From: Megaustenia siamemsis | Taxonomy: Eukaryota; Mollusca; Gastropoda; Stylommatophora; Ariophantidae | DNA length: 64,000 bases | Assembly (NCBI GenBank): GCA_032433765.1 | Contig: JAVIAB010000046.1 | Coordinates: 67,103,181 to 67,167,180, forward strand | Direction of reading: 5' to 3' | Program-made: the position numbers and the translations under genes | Part shown: in pieces, positions 54,189 to 64,000 of the stretch | Layout of the letters: every line of letters begins with the position of its first letter | Numbering within the stretch: the first letter of the stretch is position 1 | Notes under the pieces: model-generated | Databases searched by the model: none | What the model was told of the DNA's origin: nothing | The model's input: the letters and a program-made list of their open reading frames with translations, nothing else

Positions 54189-57100
54189 ATGTTGTATACT
54201 AGCACCTTGTAGTTAGATGTGTACAAGCACCGTGTAGTAGGATGCTGTGTACTAGCACCATGTAGTGAGATGATGTATACTAGCACCATGTAGTGAGATG
54301 ATGTGTACTAGCACCATGTAGTGAGATGATGTGTACTAGCACCATGTAGTGGGATGTTGTGTACTAGCGCCATGTAGTGAGATGATGTGTACTAGCACCA
54401 TGTAGTGAGATGATGTGTACTAGCACCATGTAGTGAGATGATGTGTACTAGCACCATGTAGAGAGATGATGTGTACTAGCACCTTGCAGTGGGATGTTGT
54501 GTACTAGCACCATGTAGTGAGATGATGTGTACTAGCACCATGTAGTGAGATGATGTGTACTAGCACCATGTAGTGGGATGTTGTGTACTAGCACCATGTA
54601 GTGAGATGATGTGTACTAGCACCATGTAGTGAGATGATGTGTACTAGCACCATGTAGTGATATGTTGTGTACTAGCACCTTGTAGTGGGATGTGTACTAG
54701 CACCTTGTAGTTAGATGTGTACCAGCACCATGTAGTGAAATGTTGTGTACTAGCACCTTGTAGTGGGATGTTGTGTACTAGCACCATGTAGTGGGATGTT
54801 GTGTACTAGCACCTTGTAGTGGAATACTGTGTACTAGCACCATGTAGTGAAATGTTGTGTACTAGCACCTTGTAGTTAGATGTGTACTAGCACCTTGTAG
54901 TTGGATGTTGTGTACTAGCACCATGTAGTGAGATGTTGTGTACTAGCACCTTGTAGTGGGATGTTGTGTACTAGCACCTTGTAGTGGGATGTTGTGTACT
55001 AGCACCATGTAGTGAGATGATGTGTACTAGCACCTTGTAGTGGGATGTTGTGTACTAGCACCTTGTAGTGGGATGTTGTGTACTAGCACCATGTAGTGAG
55101 ATGATGTGTACTAGCACCATGTAGTGAGATGTTGTGTACTAGCACCTTGTAGTGGGATGTTGTGTACTAGCACCTTGTAGTTAGATGTGTACTAGCACCA
55201 TGTAGTGAGATTTTGTGTACTAGCACCTTGTAGTCGGATGTTGTGTACTAGCACCTTGTAGTGGGATGTTGTGTACTAGCACCTTGTAGTGGGATGTTGT
55301 GTACTAGCACCTTGTAGTTAGATGTGTACTAGCACCATGTAGTGAGATGATGTGTACTAGCACCATGTAGTGAGATGTTGTGTACTAGCACCTTGTAGTT
55401 AGATGTGTACTAGCACCATGTAGTGAGATGATGTGTACTAGCACCTTGTAGTGAGATGTTGTGTACTAGCACCATGTAGTGAGATGATATGTACTAGCAC
55501 CATGTAGTGAGATGTTGTGTACTAGCACCATGTAGTGAGATGATGTGTACTAGCACCATGTAGTGAGATGATGTGTACTAGCACCATGTAGTGGGATGTT
55601 GTGTACTAGCACCATGTAGTGAGATGATGTGTACTAGCACCATGTAGTGAGATGATGTGTACTAGCACCATGTAGTGATATGTTGTGTACTAGCACCTTG
55701 TAGTGGGATGTGTACTAGCACCTTGTAGTTAGATGTGTACCAGCACCATGTAGTGAAATGTTGTGTACTAGCACCTTGTAGTGGGATGTTGTGTACTAGC
55801 ACCATGTAGTGGGATGTTGTGTACTAGCACCTTGTAGTGGGATACTGTGTACTAGCACCATGTAGTGAAATGTTGTGTACTAGCACCTTGTAGTTAGATG
55901 TGTACTAGCACCATGTAGTTGGATGTTGTGTACTAGCACCATGTAGTGAGATGTTGTGTACTAGCACCTTGTAGTGGGATGATGTGTACTAGCACCATGT
56001 AGTGAGATGTTGTGTACTAGCACCTTGTAGTGGGATGTTGTGTACTAGCACCTAGTAGTTAGATGTGTACTAGCACCATGTAGTGAGATTTTGTGTACTA
56101 GCACCTTGTAGTCGGATGTTGTGTACTAGCACAATGTAGTGGGATGTTGTGTACTAGCACCTTGTAGTGGGATGTTGTGTACTAGCACCTTGTAGTTAGA
56201 TGTGTACTAGCACCATGTAGTGAGATGATGTGTACTAGCACCATGTAGTGAGATGTTGTGTACTAGCACCTTGTAGTTAGATGTGTACTAGCACCATGTA
56301 GTGAGATGATGTGTACTAGCACCTTGTAGTGAGATGTTGTGTACTAGCACCTTGTAGTGAGATGATGTGTACTAGCACCATGTAGTGAGATGTTGTGTAC
56401 TAGCACCTTGTAGTGGGATGTTGTGTACTAGCACCTTGTAGTTAGATGTGTACTAGCACCATGTAGTGAGATTTTGTGTACTAGCACCTTGTAGTCGGAT
56501 GTTGTGTACTAGCACAATGTAGTGGGATGTTGTGTACTAGCACCTTGTAGTGGGATGTTGTGTACTAGCACCTTGTAGTTAGATGTGTACTAGCACCATG
56601 TAGTGAGATGATGTGTACTAGCACCATGTAGTGAGATGTTGTGTACTAGCACCTTGTAGTTAGATGTGTACTAGCACCATGTAGTGAGATGATGTGTACT
56701 AGCACCTTGTAGTGAGATGTTGTGTACTAGCACCATGTAGTGAGATGATATGTACTAGCACCATTTAGTGAGATGTTGTGTACTAGCACCATGTAGTGAG
56801 ATGTTGTGTACTAGCACCATGTAGTGAGATGTTGTGTACTAGCACCATGTAGTGAGATGTTGTGTACTAGCACCATGTAGTGAGATGTTGTGTACTAGCA
56901 CCATGTAGTGAGATGATGTGTACTAGCACCATGTAGTGAGATGTTGTGTACTAGCACCATGTAGTGAGATGATGTGTACTAGCACCATGTAGTGAGATGA
57001 TGTGTACTAGCACCATGTAGTGAGATGATGTGTACTAGCACCATGTAGTGAGATGATGTGTACTAGCACCATGTAGTGAGATGATGTGTACTAGCACCTT

Positions 57101-58848
57101 GTAGTGAGATGTTGTGTACTAGCACCTTGTAGTGAGATGTTGTGTACTAGCACAATGTAGTGAGATGTTGTGTACTAGCACTTTGTAGTGAGATGTTGTG
57201 TACTAGCACTTTGTAGTGAGATGTTGTGTACTAGCACTTTGTAGTGAGATGTTGTGTACTAGCACTTTGTAGTGAGATGTTGTGTACTAGCACTTTGTAG
57301 TGAGATGTTGTGTACTAGCACTTTGCAGTGAGATGTTGTGTACTAGCACTTTGTAGTGAGATGTTGTGTACTAGCACCTTGTAGTGAGATGTTGTGTACT
57401 AGCACTTTGTAGTGAGATGTTGTGTACTAGCACTTTGTAGTGAGATGTTGTGTACTAGCAGCTTGTAGTGAGATGTTGTGTACTAGCACTTTGTAGTGAG
57501 ATGTTGTGTACTAGCACCTTGTAGTGAGATGATGTGTACTAGCACCATGTAGTGAGATGATGTGTACTAGCACCATGTAGTGAGATGATGTGTACTAGCA
57601 CCATGTAGTGAGATGATGTGTACTAGCGCCATGTAGTGAAATGTTGTGTACTAGCACCATGTAGTGAGATGATGTGTACTAGCACCATGTAGTGAGATGT
57701 TGTGTACTAGCACCTTGTAGTTAGATGATGTGTACTAGCACCACGTAGTGAGATGATGTGTACTAGCGCCATGTAGTGAAATGTTGTGTACTAGCACCAT
57801 GTAATGAGATGTTGTGTACTAGCACCTTGTAGTTAGATGTGTACTAGCACCATGTAGTGAAATGTTGTGTACTAGCACCATGTAGTGAGATGTTGTGTAC
57901 TAGCACCATGTAGTGAGATGTTGTGTACTAGCACCATGTAGTGAAATGTTGTGTACTAGCACCTTGTAGTGAGATGTTGTGTACTAGCACCATGTAGTGA
58001 GATGTTGTGTACTAGCACCATGTAGTGAGATGATGTGTACTAGCACCATGTAGTGAGATAATGTGTACTAGCACCTTGTAGTGAGATGATGTGTACTAGC
58101 ACCATGTAGTGAGATGTTGTGTACTAGCACCATGTAGTGAGATGATGTGTACTAGCACCATGTAGTGAGATGTGTACTAGCACCATGTAGTGAGATGTGT
58201 ACTAGCACCATGTAGTGAGATGTTGTGTACTAGCACCTTGTAGTGGGATGTGTACTAGCACCTTGTAGTGGGATGTGTACTAGCACCATGTAGTGAGATG
58301 TTGTATACTAGCACCTTGTAGTTAGATGTGTACAAGCACCGTGTAGTAGGATGCTGTGTACTAGCACCATGTAGTGAGATGATGTGTACTAGCAACATGT
58401 AGTGAGATGATGTGTACTAGCACCATGTAGTGAGATGATGTGTACTAGCACCATGTAGTGGGATGTTGTGTACTAGCGCCATGTAGTGAGATGATGTTTA
58501 CTAGCACCATGTAGTGAGATGATGTGTACTAGCACCATGTAGTGAGATGATGTTTACTAGCACCATGTAGTGAGATGATGTGTACTAGCACCTTGCAGTG
58601 GGATGTTGTGTACTAGCACCATGTAGTGAGATGATGTGTACTAGCACCATGTAGTGAGATGATGTGTACTAGCACCATGTAGTGGGATGTTGTGTACTAG
58701 CACCATGTAGTGAGATGATGTGTACTAGCACTATGTAGTGAGATGATGTGTACTAGCACCATGTAGTGATATGTTGTGTACTAGCACCTTGTAGTGGGAT
58801 GTGTACTAGCACCTTGTAGTTAGATGTGTACCAGCACCATGTAGTGAA
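54189..58848 (+). repeat. higher-order block, about 4,660 bp, copy 1
   Basis: Landmarks recur 4,660 bp downstream: GTACTAGCGC at 54,361 and 59,021, GGAATACTGT at 54,821 and 59,481, CCACGTAGTG at 57,741 and 62,401. Confidence 0.9.
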
Positions 58849-61800
58849 ATGTTGTATACTAGCACCTTGTAGTTAGATGTGTACAAGCACCGTGTAGTAG
58901 GATGCTGTGTACTAGCACCATGTAGTGAGATGATGTATACTAGCACCATGTAGTGAGATGATGTGTACTAGCACCATGTAGTGAGATGATGTGTACTAGC
59001 ACCATGTAGTGAGATGTTGTGTACTAGCGCCATGTAGTGAGATGATGTGTACTAGCACCATGTAGTGAGATGATGTGTACTAGCACCATGTAGTGAGATG
59101 ATGTGTACTAGCACCATGTAGAGAGATGATGTGTACTAGCACCTTGCAGTGGGATGTTGTGTACTAGCACCATGTAGTGAGATGATGTGTACTAGCACCA
59201 TGTAGTGAGATGATGTGTACTAGCACCATGTAGTGGGATGTTGTGTACTAGCACCATGTAGTGAGATGATGTGTACTAGCACCATGTAGTGAGATGATGT
59301 GTACTAGCACCATGTAGTGATATGTTGTGTACTAGCACCTTGTAGTGGGATGTGTACTAGCACCTTGTAGTTAGATGTGTACCAGCACCATGTAGTGAAA
59401 TGTTGTGTACTAGCACCTTGTAGTGGGATGTTGTGTACTAGCACCATGTAGTGGGATGTTGTGTACTAGCACCTTGTAGTGGAATACTGTGTACTAGCAC
59501 CATGTAGTGAAATGTTGTGTACTAGCACCTTGTAGTTAGATGTGTACTAGCACCTTGTAGTTGGATGTTGTGTACTAGCACCATGTAGTGAGATGTTGTG
59601 TACTAGCACCTTGTAGTGGGATGTTGTGTACTAGCACCTTGTAGTGGGATGTTGTGTACTAGCACCATGTAGTGAGATGATGTGTACTAGCACCTTGTAG
59701 TGGGATGTTGTGTACTAGCACCTTGTAGTGGGATGTTGTGTACTAGCACCATGTAGTGAGATGATGTGTACTAGCACCATGTAGTGAGATGTTGTGTACT
59801 AGCACCTTGTAGTGGGATGTTGTGTACTAGCACCTTGTAGTTAGATGTGTACTAGCACCATGTAGTGAGATTTTGTGTACTAGCACCTTGTAGTCGGATG
59901 TTGTGTACTAGCACCTTGTAGTGGGATGTTGTGTACTAGCACCTTGTAGTGGGATGTTGTGTACTAGCACCTTGTAGTTAGATGTGTACTAGCACCATGT
60001 AGTGAGATGATGTGTACTAGCACCATGTAGTGAGATGTTGTGTACTAGCACCTTGTAGTTAGATGTGTACTAGCACCATGTAGTGAGATGATGTGTACTA
60101 GCACCTTGTAGTGAGATGTTGTGTACTAGCACCATGTAGTGAGATGATATGTACTAGCACCATGTAGTGAGATGTTGTGTACTAGCACCATGTAGTGAGA
60201 TGATGTGTACTAGCACCATGTAGTGAGATGATGTGTACTAGCACCATGTAGTGGGATGTTGTGTACTAGCACCATGTAGTGAGATGATGTGTACTAGCAC
60301 CATGTAGTGAGATGATGTGTACTAGCACCATGTAGTGATATGTTGTGTACTAGCACCTTGTAGTGGGATGTGTACTAGCACCTTGTAGTTAGATGTGTAC
60401 CAGCACCATGTAGTGAAATGTTGTGTACTAGCACCTTGTAGTGGGATGTTGTGTACTAGCACCATGTAGTGGGATGTTGTGTACTAGCACCTTGTAGTGG
60501 GATACTGTGTACTAGCACCATGTAGTGAAATGTTGTGTACTAGCACCTTGTAGTTAGATGTGTACTAGCACCATGTAGTTGGATGTTGTGTACTAGCACC
60601 ATGTAGTGAGATGTTGTGTACTAGCACCTTGTAGTGGGATGATGTGTACTAGCACCATGTAGTGAGATGTTGTGTACTAGCACCTTGTAGTGGGATGTTG
60701 TGTACTAGCACCTTGTAGTTAGATGTGTACTAGCACCATGTAGTGAGATTTTGTGTACTAGCACCTTGTAGTCGGATGTTGTGTACTAGCACAATGTAGT
60801 GGGATGTTGTGTACTAGCACCTTGTAGTGGGATGTTGTGTACTAGCACCTTGTAGTTAGATGTGTACTAGCACCATGTAGTGAGATGATGTGTACTAGCA
60901 CCATGTAGTGAGATGTTGTGTACTAGCACCTTGTAGTTAGATGTGTACTAGCACCATGTAGTGAGATGATGTGTACTAGCACCTTGTAGTGAGATGTTGT
61001 GTACTAGCACCATGTAGTGAGATGATGTGTACTAGCACCATGTAGTGAGATGTTGTGTACTAGCACCTTGTAGTGGGATGTTGTGTACTAGCACCTTGTA
61101 GTTAGATGTGTACTAGCACCATGTAGTGAGATTTTGTGTACTAGCACCTTGTAGTCGGATGTTGTGTACTAGCACAATGTAGTGGGATGTTGTGTACTAG
61201 CACCTTGTAGTGGGATGTTGTGTACTAGCACCTTGTAGTTAGATGTGTACTAGCACCATGTAGTGAGATGATGTGTACTAGCACCATGTAGTGAGATGTT
61301 GTGTACTAGCACCTTGTAGTTAGATGTGTACTAGCACCATGTAGTGAGATGATGTGTACTAGCACCTTGTAGTGAGATGTTGTGTACTAGCACCATGTAG
61401 TGAGATGATATGTACTAGCACCATGTAGTGAGATGTTGTGTACTAGCACCATGTAGTGAGATGTTGTGTACTAGCACCATGTAGTGAGATGTTGTGTACT
61501 AGCACCATGTAGTGAGATGTTGTGTACTAGCACCATGTAGTGAGATGTTGTGTACTAGCACCATGTAGTGAGATGATGTGTACTAGCACCATGTAGTGAG
61601 ATGTTGTGTACTAGCACCATGTAGTGAGATGATGTGTACTAGCACCATGTAGTGAGATGATGTGTACTAGCACCATGTAGTGAGATGATGTGTACTAGCA
61701 CCATGTAGTGAGATGATGTGTACTAGCACCATGTAGTGAGATGATGTGTACTAGCACCTTGTAGTGAGATGTTGTGTACTAGCACCTTGTAGTGAGATGT

Positions 61801-63508
61801 TGTGTACTAGCACAATGTAGTGAGATGTTGTGTACTAGCACTTTGTAGTGAGATGTTGTGTACTAGCACTTTGTAGTGAGATGTTGTGTACTAGCACTTT
61901 GTAGTGAGATGTTGTGTACTAGCACTTTGTAGTGAGATGTTGAGTACTAGCACTTTGTAGTGAGATGTTGTGTACTAGCACTTTGCAGTGAGATGTTGTG
62001 TACTAGCACTTTGTAGTGAGATGTTGTGTACTAGCACCTTGTAGTGAGATGTTGTGTACTAGCACTTTGTAGTGAGATGTTGTGTACTAGCACTTTGTAG
62101 TGAGATGTTGTGTACTAGCAGCTTGTAGTGAGATGTTGTGTACTAGCACTTTGTAGTGAGATGTTGTGTACTAGCACCTTGTAGTGAGATGATGTGTACT
62201 AGCACCATGTAGTGAGATGATGTGTACTAGCACCATGTAGTGAGATGATGTGTACTAGCACCATGTAGTGAGATGATGTGTACTAGCGCCATGTAGTGAA
62301 ATGTTGTGTACTAGCACCATGTAGTGAGATGATGTGTACTAGCACCATGTAGTGAGATGTTGTGTACTAGCACCTTGTAGTTAGATGATGTGTACTAGCA
62401 CCACGTAGTGAGATGATGTGTACTAGCGCCATGTAGTGAAATGTTGTGTACTAGCACCATGTAATGAGATGTTGTGTACTAGCACCTTGTAGTTAGATGT
62501 GTACTAGCACCATGTAGTGAAATGTTGTGTACTAGCACCATGTAGTGAGATGTTGTGTACTAGCACCATGTAGTGAGATGTTGTGTACTAGCACCATGTA
62601 GTGAAATGTTGTGTACTAGCACCTTGTAGTGAGATGTTGTGTACTAGCACCATGTAGTGAGATGTTGTGTACTAGCACCATGAAGTGAGATGATGTGTAC
62701 TAGCACCATGTAGTGAGATAATGTGTACTAGCACCTTGTAGTGAGATGATGTGTACTAGCACCATGTAGTGAGATGTTGTGTACTAGCACCATGTAGTGA
62801 GATGATGTGTACTAGCACCATGTAGTGAGATGTGTACTAGCACCATGTAGTGAGATGTGTACTAGCACCATGTAGTGAGATGTTGTGTACTAGCACCTTG
62901 TAGTGGGATGTGTACTAGCACCTTGTAGTGGGATGTGTACTAGCACCATGTAGTGAGATGTTGTATACTAGCACCTTGTAGTTAGATGTGTACAAGCACC
63001 GTGTAGTAGGATGCTGTGTACTAGCACCATGTAGTGAGATGATGTGTACTAGCAACATGTAGTGAGATGATGTGTACTAGCACCATGTAGTGAGATGATG
63101 TGTACTAGCACCATGTAGTGGGATGTTGTGTACTAGCGCCATGTAGTGAGATGATGTTTACTAGCACCATGTAGTGAGATGATGTGTACTAGCACCATGT
63201 AGTGAGATGATGTTTACTAGCACCATGTAGTGAGATGATGTGTACTAGCACCTTGCAGTGGGATGTTGTGTACTAGCACCATGTAGTGAGATGATGTGTA
63301 CTAGCACCATGTAGTGAGATGATGTGTACTAGCACCATGTAGTGGGATGTTGTGTACTAGCACCATGTAGTGAGATGATGTGTACTAGCACTATGTAGTG
63401 AGATGATGTGTACTAGCACCATGTAGTGATATGTTGTGTACTAGCACCTTGTAGTGGGATGTGTACTAGCACCTTGTAGTTAGATGTGTACCAGCACCAT
63501 GTAGTGAA
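58849..63508 (+). repeat. higher-order block, about 4,660 bp, copy 2
   Basis: Tandem duplicate of the preceding block with a handful of single-base differences: CCATTTAG at 56,761 against CCATGTAG at 61,421, TGTTGTGTAC near 57,280 against TGTTGAGTAC near 61,940, and CATGTAG near 58,020 against CATGAAG near 62,681. Confidence 0.9.
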
Positions 63509-64000
63509 ATGTTGTGTACTAGCACCTTGTAGTGGGATATTGTGTACTAGCACCATGTAGTGGGATGTTGTGTACTAGCACCTTGTAGTGGGATACTGTG
63601 TACTAGCACCATGTAGTGAAATGTTGTGTACTAGCACCTTGTAGTTAGATGTATACTAGCACCTTGTAGTTGGATGTGTACTAGCACCATGTAGTGAGAT
63701 GTTGTGTACTAGCACCTTGTAGTGGGATGTTGTGTACTAGCACCTTGTAGTTAGATGTGTACTAGCACCATGTAGTGAGATTTTGTGTACTAGCACCTTG
63801 TAGTGGGATGTTGTGTACTAGCACCTTGTAGTGGGATGTTGTGTACTAGCACCTTGTAGTGGGATGTTGTGTACTAGCAACTTGTAGTTAGATGTTGTGT
63901 ACTAGCACCATGTAGTGAGATGATGTGTACTAGCACCATGTAGTGAGATGTTGTGTACTAGCACCTTGTAGTTAGATGTGTACTAGCACCATGTAGTGAG

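Larger units (their letters stand above)
42711..64000. repeat. 28-bp satellite, at least 21.3 kb, open at the window end
   Basis: About 760 copies of GTAGTGAGATGTTGTGTACT AGCACCAT. Recurrent variants: GATGATGTG for GATGTTGTG, CTTG for CATG, GGGATG for GAGATG, and a 25-bp monomer lacking TTG (GAGATGTGTACTAGC). Variants are not random: long series of variant monomers recur at fixed distances, giving a higher-order structure. No transposon interrupts it in this window. Stops (TAG, TGA) in the unit prevent long frames. Confidence 0.97.

Overview
This window looks like nuclear DNA from an animal, most likely a mollusc and probably a gastropod. The evidence is a spliced gene with GT-AG borders, tRNA-derived SINEs, several clades of non-LTR retrotransposon, a Penelope-like element, a mariner-type transposon and very many minisatellites. 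The phylum is an inference from this mix of elements; I recognise no diagnostic gene. There is no bacterial operon, no CRISPR array and no cellular rRNA gene.

Layout. 0.14-1.04 kb: a 35-bp minisatellite. 1.05-8.3 kb: a very large inverted repeat (arms about 2.9 and 3.1 kb, spacer 0.66 kb) whose arms carry a CT-rich tract and its GA-rich mirror, flanked by SINE copies. 8.7-9.3 kb: the 3' end of an RNase H-bearing LINE. 9.5-10.9 kb: an end-to-end but decayed Tc1/mariner element with TIRs and TA duplications. 11.6-24.2 kb: a satellite block in which a 68-bp satellite lies in opposite orientations on either side of a 5.4 + 0.7 kb array of a 36-bp satellite. That 36-bp array is split by a LINE insertion whose flanks fit a target-site duplication. 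24.6-32.9 kb: 38-, 25-, 30-, 56- and 29-bp minisatellites with fragments of an RTE-like LINE between them. 33.2-36.3 kb: a LINE endonuclease fragment, an RTE-like 3' end, a Penelope-like GIY-YIG endonuclease between inverted terminal repeats, and a hammerhead-like motif.

36.49-40.40 kb holds the only convincing host gene: two coding exons (phase-2 intron of 2.8 kb) for a predicted 368-residue type I membrane protein. It has a signal peptide, a Cys-rich N-glycosylated ectodomain, a repetitive Thr/Val stalk, one membrane helix and a 120-residue Tyr-containing cytoplasmic tail. I do not recognise its family. Its intron is mostly minisatellite. 40.5-42.2 kb: 50-, 49- and 21-bp arrays. 42.2-42.7 kb: a minus-strand SINE and a second hammerhead-like motif. 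42.71-64.0 kb: one uninterrupted 28-bp satellite running off the window end, organised into tandemly duplicated blocks of about 4,252 bp and 4,660 bp.

The main observation is how satellites and retroelements are related here. The 68-bp satellite can be read as the C-terminal coding end of a LINE, and a 36-bp-satellite-like monomer lies just downstream of it at 24.13 kb. This suggests that both satellites were amplified from neighbouring pieces of one retroelement 3' end. Long reading frames inside the arrays are by-products of repeat periods and are not annotated as genes.
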